A stretch of 64,000 nucleotides of DNA, taken from positions 62,001-126,000 of the forward strand of contig NZ_JBANRJ010000002.1 in the NCBI RefSeq assembly GCF_037154075.1, given 5' to 3'. Shown one piece after another: positions 1 through 9,361 of the stretch. The notes under the pieces were generated by a model. The model did not search any database and was not told the DNA's origin. It was given only the letters and a program-made list of their open reading frames with translations. The stretch comes from Sphingobium aromaticiconvertens (GTDB taxonomy: Bacteria > Pseudomonadota > Alphaproteobacteria > Sphingomonadales > Sphingomonadaceae). How positions within the stretch are numbered: position 1 is the first letter of the stretch; every line of letters starts with the position of its first letter. Both the position numbers and the translations under genes were made by a program.

Positions 1-313
1 GGATCGGCCGTCGGCGCCAAGCCGAGTGTGGAACCGCATCGGCGACGACATCCAGGACCAGATCGTGGAACTGGCGCTGGAAGAGACCGATCTGAGCCCC
101 CGCGAACTGGCGGTGCGCTTCACCGACGAGAAGCGCTACTTCGTGTCGGAATCGACGGTTTACCGTCTGCTGAAGGCCCATGATCTGATCACCAGCCCGG
201 CCTATGTCGTGATCAAGGCCGCCGATCAGTTCCACACCAAGACCACCCGGCCGAACGAGATGTGGCAGACTGATTTTACCTACTTCAAGATCATCGGTTG
301 GGGCTGGATGTAC
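1..313 (+). pseudogene. IS3-family orfB fragment (internal piece, cut by IS407-type element)
   Basis: An internal piece of an IS3-family transposase B subunit. It starts before the window and stops at 313, where the IS407-type terminus begins. The same nucleotides recur at 27751-27926 and 29457-29594, in the copy that is itself split by an IS1182 element. It covers the end of the helix-turn-helix region and the first catalytic Asp region (WQTDFTYF). The rest of the integrase core is missing, so it is inactive. Confidence 0.9.
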
Positions 314-347
314 TGAGCAGCCCCCACCGGGTGGTCCGGGTAGATAG

Positions 348-1256
348 TTAGTGCATTGTCGTCTCCGCCGCCATTGCCGGGCGCAGGTGGAGCGAAGCGG
401 AACCGGAGGCCGGCAATGGCGGCGTCGCCGCTTCTGGTGCGGGTGGGCGATAGCCCAGGCTGCTATGTGGCCGGATGGTGTTGTAGTGGCGCCGCCACGC
501 CTCGATCAGCACTCTGGCCTCGGCGAGGCTGTAGAAGATCTCTCCGTTAAGCAGCTCGTCACGCAGCGAGCCATTGAAGCTCTCGTTGTAGCCGTTCTCC
601 CATGGCGAGCCTGGCGTGATGTAGAGCGTGTTCACGCCGATCTGCCCAAGCCATTTCTGGACTGCGGTGGCGATGAACTCGCTGCCGTTGTCCGATCTGA
701 TATGGTCAGGCGGGCCCCGGTCAATGAACAGCTCGGCCAGGGCCGCCAGCACATCTTCGTGGCGAAGCTGACGGGCGACCACCAGCGCCAGGCACTCGCG
801 GCTGGCCTCGTCGATGATCGTGAGGATGCGGAACTTGCGCCCGTCGTGCGTCCGTGCCTCGACAAAGTCGTACGCCCAGATGTGCCCGGGATATTCCGGC
901 CGCAGCCGAATACACGAGCCATCGTTCAACCACAGCCGACCACGTTTCGGCTGTCGCTGAGGCACCTTCAGCCCCTCGCGTCGCCAGATCCGTTCCACCC
1001 GTTTGTGGTTCACCGACCAGCCGGCCGCATGCAGCAGTGCGGTTACCCGGCGATAGCCGTAGCGCCCGTACTGCCTGGCCAGCGCGACGATGTCGTCGGT
1101 CAGCGCCTCCTCGTCATCTGCCCCACACGGCACTTTGCGCTGCGTCGACCGATGCTGCCCGAGGACGCGGCACACCCGTCGCTCGGACACATCCAGCACC
1201 TCACGCACCTGGTCGATGCACCGCCGGCGCCGTGCGGGGCTCAGAAGTTTCCCCGC
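348..1256 (-). CDS. IS407-group transposase OrfB
   Basis: DDE integrase-core transposase subunit of the IS407 group of IS3 elements. Visible marks are the HTH_21-like segment (YGRYGYRRV), the catalytic Asp in WAYDFVEA, the Asp in IRSDNGSEF, and the Glu in [10 protein letters not shown] followed by the usual LRDELLNGE and [16 protein letters not shown] tail. It is normally made as an OrfAB fusion by -1 frameshifting at the end of orfA. The two frames overlap here at 1241-1256. The reading frame is intact, but the element has lost one end, so self-mobility is unlikely. Confidence 0.85.
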   Translation of the reverse strand, partial: AGKLLSPARRRRCIDQVREVLDVSERRVCRVLGQHRSTQRKVPCGADDEEALTDDIVALARQYGRYGYRRVTALLHAAGWSVNHKRVERIWRREGLKVPQRQPKRGRLWLNDGSCIRLRPEYPGHIWAYDFVEARTHDGRKFRILTIIDEASRECLALVVARQLRHEDVLAALAELFIDRGPPDHIRSDNGSEFIATAVQKWLGQIGVNTLYITPGSPWENGYNESFNGSLRDELLNGEIFYSLAEARVLIEAWRRHYNTIRPHSSLGYRPPAPEAATPPLPASGSASLHLRPAMAAETTMH

Positions 1257-1510
1257 GCCGCCTCCTGCAGGATCAGCTTGTCCAATGTCAGGTCCGAGAT
1301 CGCGCGACGCAGCCGGAGGTTCTCCTTCTCCAGATCCTTCATCCGCCGCGCCTGATCCGTCTTCAGACCACCATATTCCTTGCGCCATCGGTAATAGGTC
1401 TGCTCGCTGACTGCGATGCGCCGGCATGCCTCGGCCGTCGTGCCGCCCTGGCCCAGCATGATCTCAACCTCACGCAGCTTGCCGATGATCTCCTCGGGCT
1501 TGGGGAGCAT
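1241..1510 (-). CDS. IS407-group transposase OrfA (altered N terminus)
   Basis: Helix-turn-helix OrfA of 89 aa starting [12 protein letters not shown]. It has the DNA-binding segment [18 protein letters not shown] and a leucine-rich coiled coil ([15 protein letters not shown]) used for multimerisation. The intact relative starts [15 protein letters not shown], so the first few residues here are replaced by sequence at the junction with the neighbouring ISKra4-type unit. The frame is open further upstream to 1552, but that extension does not resemble OrfA. Confidence 0.75.
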   Translation of the reverse strand: MLPKPEEIIGKLREVEIMLGQGGTTAEACRRIAVSEQTYYRWRKEYGGLKTDQARRMKDLEKENLRLRRAISDLTLDKLILQEAARGNF

Positions 1511-1524
1511 GAGAAAGTTGGGGG

Positions 1525-2949
1525 TCATGCCGCCTTCCGTTCGTCCCTCCACCTCTGAAAGTCATTGGCCAACGTGCCATCAAGGGTACGGACGCGGAGT
1601 TGCACAAGCAGATGCACCCCTCTGGGCGTCCACTGCATCTGTTGCTTCTTTGCGAAGCGCTTTGCGACGACCTGGTTGACGGTCGATTCCACGAAGGCGG
1701 TCGAGACTGCTTCGCCATATCGTCGTCGCTCGCCATAGTTCGGGATCATGCTGGCATTGGCGCTGATATAGCTTTCGAACTCCCGCAAATGCTTGAGGAG
1801 ATTGCGAGCTTGCGGCGAGACCTGTGGGTGGCTCATCGGCTCGTCGGTGACATCCGGATCTGTCGCACCAAGCATTCTGGTCTCGACGTCGCCGATTAGG
1901 TCGAGAGCACGGCGCCAGTTGCCGTGCCAGAGGAAGTGCCGAACTCGCTCGAGAGTGGCGACGGCCACGTCTTTATCCGTCTCGGATGGGGGCGGCAATC
2001 CGCGCGCGATCTGCTGCATGACCGTCACCCGCATGGCGATGTGGAAATAGTCGAGGACATGCTCGGCGTTCGGCCGCATGTCCCATTGAAGATTGCGGAC
2101 GTTCCTGCCACCATCGGACATGAAGGTGATCTCACGGTCCATCCCGACGCCTTGCTCCAGCAGCAATTCATGAAGGCGACGACGCGGCCTGTCGTCATGT
2201 CCGACCACGAAGCCGAACCGGCGCGTTGGCTCGCTAATTTCGCCATCCTCGCCCGGATCGACGACGGACTTACCCACGATCACCTCGAAATTGTTCGGCC
2301 GATCGTACCATGATCGTACATAGCCTCCATCGATCCCGACAGTGACAGGCGGTCCTGGCAGCGGACCATCGGTCCAGTCCGCCTCGCAGCCTTCGATGAA
2401 ACAGCGTCGCTCGGTGCCAAGCTCGGCTTCCAAACGCTCCGCGACGCGTAGGGTGTCCTGCCGGATCGTCGTCGCGTTGATCGCGTCACCGATCGGAAGG
2501 ACGTCGGCAAGGCGTTCCGCGGTGATGCCGTAGGACGCGAGCGAAGCCCAGCGCGCCTCTAGCTCGAGAAGGTCCGGCGTGACGCGTTCGGGCAGCGCCG
2601 CCACGATCGGCGCCGCGATACCCGCTGTGGGTTTACATGTACATCGCCGGAACCTGGTACTTGGCACGGCGATCTTTCCGAACGGCGTGCGCACCATGAT
2701 CGAACGATGATCCTTGATTTGCCTTGCTGATCCGCAGCACGGACAAGCGCGCTGGCGGCGACACCAGTCGAGCGCCTGGGTCTGAACCACAGCGAGCTGC
2801 AGCGCGGCCAGCAGTCGCTTGCTCTCCGCGATCCTGAGACCGAGATCATCGATCGTAAGCGTGTCGTCGTCGCGTTCGATGACGGCGATGGATATGCCGC
2901 TGGTTGGCCTGTCGTCCGTTGCTGCGGTGAGGGTGATGGTGAAGCGCAT
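1525..2949 (-). CDS. ISKra4-family transposase
   Basis: A 474-aa transposase. The start [12 protein letters not shown] was chosen because it resembles the usual ISKra4-family N terminus; upstream in-frame residues look non-coding. It has a zinc-binding CPCCG segment near residue 80, a GIDGGYVR catalytic Asp region, a FMSDGGRNV Asp region with DYFHIAMR, and a C-terminal [23 protein letters not shown]lu region. A divergently read serine recombinase gene starts 172 bp upstream, an arrangement that suggests a two-recombinase transposon unit. Exact element ends were not identified. Confidence 0.85.
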   Translation of the reverse strand: MRFTITLTAATDDRPTSGISIAVIERDDDTLTIDDLGLRIAESKRLLAALQLAVVQTQALDWCRRQRACPCCGSARQIKDHRSIMVRTPFGKIAVPSTRFRRCTCKPTAGIAAPIVAALPERVTPDLLELEARWASLASYGITAERLADVLPIGDAINATTIRQDTLRVAERLEAELGTERRCFIEGCEADWTDGPLPGPPVTVGIDGGYVRSWYDRPNNFEVIVGKSVVDPGEDGEISEPTRRFGFVVGHDDRPRRRLHELLLEQGVGMDREITFMSDGGRNVRNLQWDMRPNAEHVLDYFHIAMRVTVMQQIARGLPPPSETDKDVAVATLERVRHFLWHGNWRRALDLIGDVETRMLGATDPDVTDEPMSHPQVSPQARNLLKHLREFESYISANASMIPNYGERRRYGEAVSTAFVESTVNQVVAKRFAKKQQMQWTPRGVHLLVQLRVRTLDGTLANDFQRWRDERKAA

Positions 2950-3121
2950 GAGCTCATTCCTCCATGAAGAAGGGAACTCATTGGCCGGCACATCGGTGCC
3001 GCCGTCCGAAACCGACCGGTTACGGTCACCTACAGCTAACCCTGTCCATAAAATAGCCTTACCATCTTGCGGACACACCAATTTTACTGGACACCCCTTC
3101 CGGACAATCGAGGCCGGATCC
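2950..3121. promoter_or_regulatory. Divergent intergenic region between ISKra4-type transposase and resolvase
   Basis: This 172-bp region separates two divergent recombinase genes, so it must hold both promoters. It contains an imperfect inverted repeat (TGTCCATAAAAT near 3043 and its inverse near 3082-3093) and several GGACA motifs at 3071-3105. This would suit a res-like recombination site or a shared operator. The functional assignment is inference from position. Confidence 0.4.
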
Positions 3122-3718
3122 ATGTCACGCACCTTTGCCTATCTGCGCGTTTCGACCGTCGACCAGACGACCGACAACCAGTTGCACGAGATTGAGGCCG
3201 CTGGCTTTGCAGCGCAGCCGCGGCGGATCGTCGCCGAAACCATCTCCGGGTCGGTTGCGGCGAAAGAACGCAAGGGTTTTGCCCGGTTGCTTGACCGGCT
3301 AGAGGATGGCGACGTCCTCGTCGTCACCAAGCTCGACCGGCTCGGCCGCAACGCGATGGATGTGGCGAGCACCGTCGCCGATCTCGATCGCATGGGCGTT
3401 CGCGTCCACTGCCTGGCGCTGGGCGGCGTCGATCTCACCTCGTCGACAGGCAAGCTCACGATGGGCGTTATCAACGCGGTCGCCGAATTCGAGCGCGACC
3501 TGCTGATCGAACGCACCCAGGCCGGGCTACGCCGCGCGCGGGCGGAGGGCAAGGCCATCGGACGGCCTGCGAGCCTTACAACAGACGAGCGCGCCGAGGT
3601 CGAGCGCCGCCTTGAAAGCGGCGAAACCGTGTCCGCGCTCAGCAAGGCGTTCTCGACAAGCCGGCAGACGATCATGCGGGTACGCGATGACAGACGCGCT
3701 CAAGCCGAGCTTGCCTGA
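3122..3718 (+). CDS. Serine recombinase (resolvase/invertase family)
   Basis: A small serine recombinase of 198 aa. The catalytic Ser is S11 in YLRVSTVDQ. The conserved core [13 protein letters not shown] and the E-helix region [16 protein letters not shown] follow, and a C-terminal helix-turn-helix ([19 protein letters not shown]) fits the family length of about 180-210 aa. It probably resolves cointegrates of the adjoining ISKra4-type unit. The ATG at 3122 matches the normal resolvase N terminus. Confidence 0.9.
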   Translation: MSRTFAYLRVSTVDQTTDNQLHEIEAAGFAAQPRRIVAETISGSVAAKERKGFARLLDRLEDGDVLVVTKLDRLGRNAMDVASTVADLDRMGVRVHCLALGGVDLTSSTGKLTMGVINAVAEFERDLLIERTQAGLRRARAEGKAIGRPASLTTDERAEVERRLESGETVSALSKAFSTSRQTIMRVRDDRRAQAELA

Positions 3719-3721
3719 GCA

Positions 3722-4414
3722 TCAGTCCACAGACATTGGCCGGTCCTTGCCGACAAACTCAGCCTTCAACGCGAGATTGATGGCGCGGCGATCGATGGAA
3801 TCTGGATCGTAGCGCAGCAGCGGATCATCTGGACCGTCGAACCCGGCGCGGTCAGCTGGCGTCCACTCTTCGCCGTCATCTTCCTCGCCGTCGCTGGTAT
3901 CGTTTTCATCCAGAAAGTCATCCAGGCCATTTCCCTGATCGAAGCGCAATTCATCGAGACGTTCGAGCAATCGCTCATATCCACCCGGTCCGCCGATATC
4001 CTCAGGCGGACCGGCGCGAGCACCATCGGTGCAGACCGGCCAGGGCTTGTCTGCGCTCGGTTGTTCACGCGCTTCGACGCGGATCTCGTGCTCCCAGAAA
4101 TCGCCGAAGTCGTATTCGTACATCATGCGTTGCCGCACTCGCAGCGACAGGTCGGCAAGTGTCAGTTCCCTCAGAATTTTCCCGTCCTCGACAAGGTGGT
4201 GACGCTCACCCGTCCTTTGCGTGCCGAAACGGCGCCCATGCACCTTGAAAGCATGGAGATGATAATCTTCCCAACCAAACGCGATCTGGATTACCCGGTG
4301 CAGACCAAAAAGCGTCAGATCGCTGCGAACCAGCAAGCGTCGCCAAATCATCGGCGATATATCCCGGAGGCCGACCTTCAGACGGTAAGCGACAAGCGGA
4401 GCCGGTTTCGACAT
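3722..4414 (-). CDS. Plasmid pRiA4b ORF-3-like family protein
   Basis: A 230-aa protein of the pRiA4b ORF-3-like family, recognisable from the start (YRLKVGLRDISPMIWRRLLV) and the FGWEDYHLHAF and YDFGDFWEH segments. The family is common on plasmids and near transposases; no biochemical role is established that I know of. The C-terminal third is acidic (DENDTSDGEEDDGEEW). It converges on the resolvase with a 3-bp gap and lies next to the cut 3' end of the istA at 4425, so it is probably cargo of the ISKra4-type unit. Confidence 0.8.
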   Translation of the reverse strand: MSKPAPLVAYRLKVGLRDISPMIWRRLLVRSDLTLFGLHRVIQIAFGWEDYHLHAFKVHGRRFGTQRTGERHHLVEDGKILRELTLADLSLRVRQRMMYEYDFGDFWEHEIRVEAREQPSADKPWPVCTDGARAGPPEDIGGPGGYERLLERLDELRFDQGNGLDDFLDENDTSDGEEDDGEEWTPADRAGFDGPDDPLLRYDPDSIDRRAINLALKAEFVGKDRPMSVD

Positions 4415-4424
4415 GCTCCTAAAG

Positions 4425-4938
4425 CTACCGGATCAGCACCGTCACCCCCAGCTTTTTTATGCCCCCCAAGAAGCGGCGATGATCGGCGATGACCTCGTTG
4501 CCCATCCGTACGACGATCCGGTCGGCATAGGCGCGGACCTGGACTGCACGACGCACGGCCTTGGCGGCAACCGAGTAGCGGTTCCGGTCGAAGCTGATCA
4601 GGCAGGTCCCGCTGACCGCGTGCTGCGTCTCATGGAAGCCGTCGAACGGTGCGAGCATCGGCTGTAGCGCAGGCCGTTCCAACTCCAGCGCCTGCGCGAC
4701 CGTCATCTCCTTGTGCTCGGGGTGCGCATGCATCGCTGCCCAGCGCAGGCACTCGGCCTCCAGCCAGCCGTTCAGCTCCTCCAGACTGGCGAACCGCAGC
4801 CTGGGCTTGAAGAAGCGCCCCCGTATCGTCTGCACCTGGTGCTCGACCTGACCCTTCTCCCAGCCGGCCGCCGGCGAGCACGCGGTTGGCTCGATCATAT
4901 AGTGGTCCGCCATCACCAGGAAGCGACGGTTGAACACG
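4425..4938 (-). pseudogene. istA: istA C-terminal piece
   Basis: The C-terminal part of an IS21 IstA (ATP-independent DDE transposase subunit). It contains DHYMIEPTACSPAAGWEKGQVE, where the Glu of WEKGQVE is the last catalytic acid, and the beta-barrel tail (NRYSVAAKAV). It is cut at 4938 by the intact IS21 element. TSD copies AACACG lie at 4933-4938 and 7312-7317. Removing the insertions rejoins it in frame with the two upstream pieces. Confidence 0.9.
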
Positions 4939-5085
4939 TGTCAGTGGGCGTGTAATTCTCCGCAGATGTGGGCTTTGAAAATTCCCTGATTGTTGGACGT
5001 GGTTGCCCAATGCGCCGGGGTTAACCCCGGCGCATTGGGCAACGCCAAAATCGGCGCGATGACCTCCCCATGGGAGGCGTCGCCG

Positions 5086-6381
5086 ATGATCCGACTTGGA
5101 GAAGCCATGATGATACTGGAGTTGCACCGGCAGGGCTTGTCGGTGACGGCGATTGCGCGCCGAACAGGCCGCGATCCCAAGACAGTTCGCAAATACATTG
5201 AACGCGGCGTCGAGGTGCCGGTCTATGGCCCGCGTGTGACGGGCCGGCCGAGCAAGATCGCGCCCTACATGGAGTTCCTTCGTGAACGTGTCGCGGCATT
5301 CCCCGACCTGACGGCCTCGCGACTGACCCGTGAGATCAGGGAGATGGGCTACATGGGCGCCTACACGGCAGTGAAGCGCTACCTTGCTGCGATCCGGCCC
5401 GAACATGATCCCAAGCCCTACGAGGTTCGCTTCGAGACCAAGGCCGGCGTGCAGGGCCAAGTCGACTTCGCGCGCTTTGTCGTCGAGTTCGCCGACGAGC
5501 CGGGTGTCGTGCGGATCGTCTGGCTGTTCAGCCTGGTGCTGGGCTACTCGCGCTTCATCTTTGCCCGCTATGTGCTGCACCAGGACCTGCAGACGCTGCT
5601 GCGCTGCCATATGCAGGCCTTCGAGGCGCTGGATGGCGTGCCCATCGAGATCCTCTACGACCGGATGAAGACCGCGGTCACCGGCGAGGATGACCAGGGA
5701 CACATCGTCTACAATCGCTCGCTGCTGGCGCTGGCGCAGCATTATCGCTTCCAGCCCAGAGCGTGCCGGCCATATCGCGCCAAAACGAAGGGCAAGGTCG
5801 AGCGCCCGTTCCGCTATATCCGCGAGGACTTCTTCCTGGGCCGATCCTTCCGCAACATGGAGGACCTCAACGCCCAGCTCATCGACTGGCTCGACACCGT
5901 CGCCAACGTACGCGTGCACGGGACGACCCAACGGGTGGTGGCCGAGGCCTTCGCCGAGGAGCAGGAAGAGCTGCAGCGGCTGCCAGAGCATCGCTTCAAC
6001 GCCGTCCTGAAGCTCGAGCGGCGGGTCAGCCATGACGGGCTCGTGGCGGTCGGCGGCAACTATTACAGCGTACCCGACAGGACGCGCCGGATCGTTGAGA
6101 TAGAGCAGTTGCCGGACCTGGTCCGCATCATCGACCGCGGCATCGTCGTTGCCGAGCACCCCGTGCTCGAGGGACGCCGGCAATATCGCATCGACCGGCG
6201 CCACCGCACCGGGCGGCCGCAACCGCGAACACCGGATCGGCCCATGACGATGCTCGGCCGGATCGGCGACCATGTGCCGTTGCGCTCGCTGACCGTCTAC
6301 GAGGCGATCGGCGCGAGCCTGGCGAAGCCTGTCCTGAGCGCCTGCCGCAGGCCGGCAGTCGAAGGGGAGGGGCGGCCATGA
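5086..6381 (+). CDS. istA: IS21 transposase IstA
   Basis: A 431-aa IstA. It has an N-terminal helix-turn-helix (LSVTAIARRTGRDPKTVRKYI, about residues 18-38), then an integrase core with Asp in GQVDFARF and Asp in ILYDRMKTAV. The catalytic Glu is in the KGKVERPFRYI segment. A C-terminal beta domain (VGGNYYSVPDRTRRIVEI) follows. The start MIRLGEAMMILELHRQG was chosen by family resemblance. Its stop overlaps the istB start (ATGA), so the two are translationally coupled. Confidence 0.93.
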   Translation: MIRLGEAMMILELHRQGLSVTAIARRTGRDPKTVRKYIERGVEVPVYGPRVTGRPSKIAPYMEFLRERVAAFPDLTASRLTREIREMGYMGAYTAVKRYLAAIRPEHDPKPYEVRFETKAGVQGQVDFARFVVEFADEPGVVRIVWLFSLVLGYSRFIFARYVLHQDLQTLLRCHMQAFEALDGVPIEILYDRMKTAVTGEDDQGHIVYNRSLLALAQHYRFQPRACRPYRAKTKGKVERPFRYIREDFFLGRSFRNMEDLNAQLIDWLDTVANVRVHGTTQRVVAEAFAEEQEELQRLPEHRFNAVLKLERRVSHDGLVAVGGNYYSVPDRTRRIVEIEQLPDLVRIIDRGIVVAEHPVLEGRRQYRIDRRHRTGRPQPRTPDRPMTMLGRIGDHVPLRSLTVYEAIGASLAKPVLSACRRPAVEGEGRP

Positions 6382-7235
6382 ATGCCATTGCCCCATCCAC
6401 CCGTGTCGACTCCATCCGCCGGAGCCTCGTCAGCCTCAAGATGCCCCGGGCGCTCGAGATCCTCGATGCGACCCTGCGCCGTATCGAACAGGGCCAGATC
6501 GACGGCATCGAAGCGCTCGACGAGCTGCTGGGCGAGGAGCTGTCGCTGCGCGAGAACCGGCGGATCAAGGCCGCTCTGCGCATGGCGCGCCTGCCTGTGG
6601 TGAAGACCCTGGCGGGCTACGACTTCTCGTTCCAGCCCTCGCTCGACAGGAACCGCATCCTCGCGCTCGCCGGCCTCGACTTCATAGAGCGCGCCGAGGT
6701 CGTCCACCTGCTGGGACCGCCCGGCACCGGCAAAAGCCACATTGCCACCGCACTCGCGGTCGAGGCCGTGCGCGCCGGCAAGGCGGTCTACTTCATCCCG
6801 CTCGCCGACCTCATCGCCCAACTCACCAAGGCCGAACGCGAAGGCACGCTCCGGGAGAAGATCCGCTTCCTCGCCAGGGCATCGCTGCTGGTTGTCGACG
6901 AGATCGGATACCTGCCGGTCACACCGGGTGGTGCGAACCTGTTCTTCCAGCTCGTCAACGCCCGCTACGAAAAGGGCGCCATGATCCTCACCTCCAATCG
7001 CGGCTTCGCCGAATGGGGCGAAGTGTTCGGCGATCCCGTCGTTGCCACCGCGCTGCTCGACAGGCTGCTGCACCATGCCGTGGTCATCCAGATCGAAGGT
7101 TCCAGTTATCGCATGCGTGAGCACGCCGCGCTCGTCCCCGAAAACGTCCGCGCCGGCGTCGCGTTCAATCCACCCCAAGGTAAGCGCCGCGGACGACCAC
7201 CAAAGAAAGCCAATCCCGATCCCGATTACGGCTGA
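6378..7235 (+). CDS. istB: IS21 helper ATPase IstB
   Basis: A 285-aa AAA+ ATPase that assembles on target DNA and activates IstA. Walker A is GPPGTGKSH near residue 115, Walker B is LLVVDEIGYLP, and the sensor region is MILTSNRGFAEWGEVFGD. The tail PPQGKRRGRPPKK is basic. The identical protein is encoded at 48752-49609. Confidence 0.95.
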   Translation: MNAIAPSTRVDSIRRSLVSLKMPRALEILDATLRRIEQGQIDGIEALDELLGEELSLRENRRIKAALRMARLPVVKTLAGYDFSFQPSLDRNRILALAGLDFIERAEVVHLLGPPGTGKSHIATALAVEAVRAGKAVYFIPLADLIAQLTKAEREGTLREKIRFLARASLLVVDEIGYLPVTPGGANLFFQLVNARYEKGAMILTSNRGFAEWGEVFGDPVVATALLDRLLHHAVVIQIEGSSYRMREHAALVPENVRAGVAFNPPQGKRRGRPPKKANPDPDYG

Positions 7236-7311
7236 TCACCGTCCGAACCCAGCCAACGAGGTAGGGAATTTTAAGCGCCCACTTCTGCGGAAACTTCGGT
7301 GCCCATTGACA

Positions 7312-7432
7312 AACACGCGCTCCTTGCCGACGAACACGGTCGTCACCGCGGTCTTCATGTTGTCGTAGATGCCGCGCAGCGGCACCCCTCCGAAGAAGGC
7401 GAAGCCGCGCGCATGCGCGTCGAACACCATCT
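7312..7432 (-). pseudogene. istA: istA middle piece
   Basis: A 121-bp internal piece of the interrupted istA, encoding MVFDAHARGFAFFGGVPLRG and IYDNMKTAVTTVF, which includes the second catalytic Asp. It lies between the intact IS21 (ends 7311) and the IS5 element (starts 7433). It carries one copy each of the two TSDs: AACACG at 7312-7317 and ATCT at 7429-7432. Confidence 0.9.
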
Positions 7433-8704
7433 GGGCACCCCCAATAACCCTGGCGTGATCGGGCCGGAGATGATTCACTGCGCGTGACAGGGAGGCGGCG
7501 GATGCGTCAGGCAGGATTGTTCGGTTTGTCGGATCAGCTGAAGCGGTTGTCGGACTGCGGGGATCCGCTGGAGACGATGAGCCGGGTGGTGGACTTCGAG
7601 GTGTTCCGCCCGGCGCTGGAGAGGGCGCTGGCGTACGGCGACGGCGCCAAGGGTGGTCGGCCACCCTACGATCCGGTGGCGATGTTCAAGGTGCTGATCC
7701 TGGCGGCGCAGAACACGGTGAGCGACGCGCGCATGGAGTTCCTGATCCGCGATCGGCTGAGCTGGTTACGGTTCCTGGGCTTCGACCTGGGCGCGGTCAC
7801 GCCCGACGAGAACACGATCCGGCTGTTCCGCGAGAAGCTGACCCGCGCCGGTGCGATCGACGCGCTGTTCGCCGCCTTCGACCGGCAACTGCGCGACCGC
7901 GGCTATCTGCCCATGGGAGGGCAGATCGTGGACGCGACCCTGGTGGCGGCGCCCAAGCAGCGCAACACCGCGGCCGAGAAGGAAGCGATCAAGGCGGGCA
8001 AGAGCGCAACCCAGATCTGGCCGGACCAGCCGGCCAAGGCGGCGCAGAAGGATGTCGACGCGCGCTGGACTCTGAAGTTCGCTAAGGGTCGGCCGCTGCT
8101 CGGCGGCAAGCCGGGGATCGACATCGCCATCCCGAGCTTCGGCTACAAGAGCAGCATCGCGATCTGCCGACGCTATGGCTTCATCCGCCGGGGCAAGGTC
8201 ACCGATGGCGCCCGCTTCGACGGCCGCATGCTGCGCGACGTGGTGACCAACGACAACACCGCCTCCGACGTGTGGGCGGACACCGCGTACCGCAGCCGGT
8301 CCAACGAGGCCTGGCTGAAGTCGGTCGGCCGGGTCAGCCGCGTCCACCGCAAGAAGCCCAAGGGCAAGCCGATGTCGGCACGCACTGCGCGCGCCAACGC
8401 TGCCAAGTCTACCGTCCGTGCCCGCATCGAGCATGTGTTCGCCCGCCAGAAGGATCAGATGGCGCTGTTCATCCGCACCATCGGCATCGCACGCGCCGAG
8501 ACGAAGATCACCCTCGCCAACCTCGCCTACAACATAGACCGCCTGATCTTCCACGAACGACGAGCAGCCATGGGATAGTTGCGCTCGGCGATGGTGGTCC
8601 TCGCCATCAACAGCCGGAAACACCGCCCTCACACCGGCAGTGCCATGCCAAGCTCTCCCGTGACGCCGCTATCCGCGCCCGGCGCCACGTTGATGTGGGC
8701 GCCC
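7433..8704 (+). mobile_element. Complete IS5-family element
   Basis: A 1272-bp element with terminal inverted repeats beginning GGGCACCCCCAATAAC (7433) and, read inward from 8704, GGGCGCCCACATCAAC. The direct repeat ATCT flanks it at 7429-7432 and 8705-8708. It interrupts the older istA between the first and second catalytic Asp regions. Confidence 0.92.
7502..8578 (+). CDS. IS5-family transposase
   Basis: A 358-aa DDE transposase of the IS5 group. The N-terminal DUF772-like domain runs from GGRPPYDPVAMFKVLI to TPDENTIRLFREKL. The catalytic core has GQIVDATLV (Asp), VWADTAYRS (Asp) and the C-terminal RARIEHVFARQK (Glu). The ATG at 7502 is preceded by GGGAGG six bases upstream, which favours it over an upstream in-frame GTG at 7484. 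Confidence 0.92.
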   Translation: MRQAGLFGLSDQLKRLSDCGDPLETMSRVVDFEVFRPALERALAYGDGAKGGRPPYDPVAMFKVLILAAQNTVSDARMEFLIRDRLSWLRFLGFDLGAVTPDENTIRLFREKLTRAGAIDALFAAFDRQLRDRGYLPMGGQIVDATLVAAPKQRNTAAEKEAIKAGKSATQIWPDQPAKAAQKDVDARWTLKFAKGRPLLGGKPGIDIAIPSFGYKSSIAICRRYGFIRRGKVTDGARFDGRMLRDVVTNDNTASDVWADTAYRSRSNEAWLKSVGRVSRVHRKKPKGKPMSARTARANAAKSTVRARIEHVFARQKDQMALFIRTIGIARAETKITLANLAYNIDRLIFHERRAAMG

Positions 8705-9234
8705 ATCTCCTGCGTCTCGCGCGGATACGCCCGGACGTAGACCGCGCGCGACGCACACAGCCGCACATGGGCGACCTTCACGCGCATCGGCTTGCCCGCG
8801 ATCTCCACGTCTTCATGGCTCCAGTCGAACTGGTACGCCTCGCCCTGCTTGAACAGCAGCGGGATAAACGCCGCCACGCCAGCGCCGGGGTCTTTGCGCC
8901 GCGCCTCGGCCCAGCGCGTGGCGTAGCGCCGGACCGCATCGTACGACCCTTCAAAGCCTTCGCGCAGCAACAGATCATGGATGCGCGTCATCCGTAGCCG
9001 GTCACGCCGCGGGCGCACCTCGTTCTCGGCCAGCAGCGTATCGAGACGCGCCTGATAAGGTCCAATCCGCGGCCGCGGCTGCACCGACCGATGATAGTCG
9101 AACGCGCCTTCAGGCGCCCGGATCGCCTTGCGGATTACCTTGCGCGATAGCCGCAGATCGCGCGCGATCTCCTTGATCGGCTTGCCACCGGCGTACTCAC
9201 GCCGAATCCGTACCACCGTCTCCACCACCAACAT
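8705..9234 (-). pseudogene. istA: istA N-terminal piece
   Basis: The N-terminal piece of the interrupted IS21 IstA, starting MLVVETVVRIRREYAGG. It has a helix-turn-helix (KPIKEIARDLRLSRKVIRKAI) and the first catalytic Asp in YQFDWSHEDV. It ends at the IS5 insertion. Joining 9234-8705, 7428-7312 and 4932-4425 gives 1155 nt, exactly 385 codons with stop. This confirms both insertion points and TSD lengths. Confidence 0.92.
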
Positions 9235-9361
9235 CCCGATCTCGCCGCCTGGAAATACCCAGGCCGCCGCCTAAACCATCGAAATGAGGGGGCCCTTTTG
9301 GACGCCGATCACCCCGCCACGGGGGTCCTTTTTGCACGCCGATCCACAGGAATAGATAGCG

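Larger units (their letters stand above)
314..1510 (-). mobile_element. IS3 family, IS407-group element, 5' end lost
   Basis: The terminus next to the orfB 3' end starts TGAGCAGCCCCC at 314 and matches the ends of the intact relative at 32238-33506. The other terminus is missing: upstream of orfA the sequence runs directly into the 3' end of the ISKra4-type transposase. The element interrupts the IS3-type orfB at 1-313. Confidence 0.85.
4939..7311 (+). mobile_element. Complete IS21-family element (copy A)
   Basis: A 2373-bp element with terminal inverted repeats TGTCAGTGGGC at 4939 and GCCCATTGACA ending at 7311. The subterminal segments CCGCAGATGTGGGC and its inverse also match. It is flanked by a 6-bp TSD, AACACG. 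It carries istA and istB with a 4-nt overlap. It is inserted in the istA of an older IS21. A truncated second copy lies inverted at 48676-50194. Confidence 0.95.
4425..9348 (-). mobile_element. IS21-family remnant (istA only) carrying two nested IS insertions
   Basis: The left end is at about 9348 and starts TGTGGATCGGCG. A related 20-bp subterminal repeat lies inward (TCGGCGTSCAAAARGG-type, seen twice at 9294-9348), as in IS21 multiple terminal repeats. The istA of this element is split into three pieces (8705-9234, 7312-7432, 4425-4938) by an IS5 element and by an intact IS21. The istB half and right end are missing, replaced by the ISKra4/pRiA4b unit at 4414. Confidence 0.85.

Noticed and set aside
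1518..1530. TGACCCCCAA at 1527 (inward) as the missing end of the first IS407-type element
   Set aside because: It lies only 17 bp before orfA, whereas the intact element has about 63 bp, and the expected GAGTGGTCC segment is absent. More likely the end was lost.
4630..6396. A long minus-strand frame (588 codons) across the IS21 istA
   Set aside because: It is antisense to istA, rich in Arg/Gly/Ala, matches no family, and similar mirror frames occur opposite every high-GC IS gene here. Intact istA on the + strand explains the sequence.
7766..8632. Minus-strand frame opposite the IS5 transposase
   Set aside because: A shadow of the transposase codons caused by high GC third positions; no domain, no RBS.
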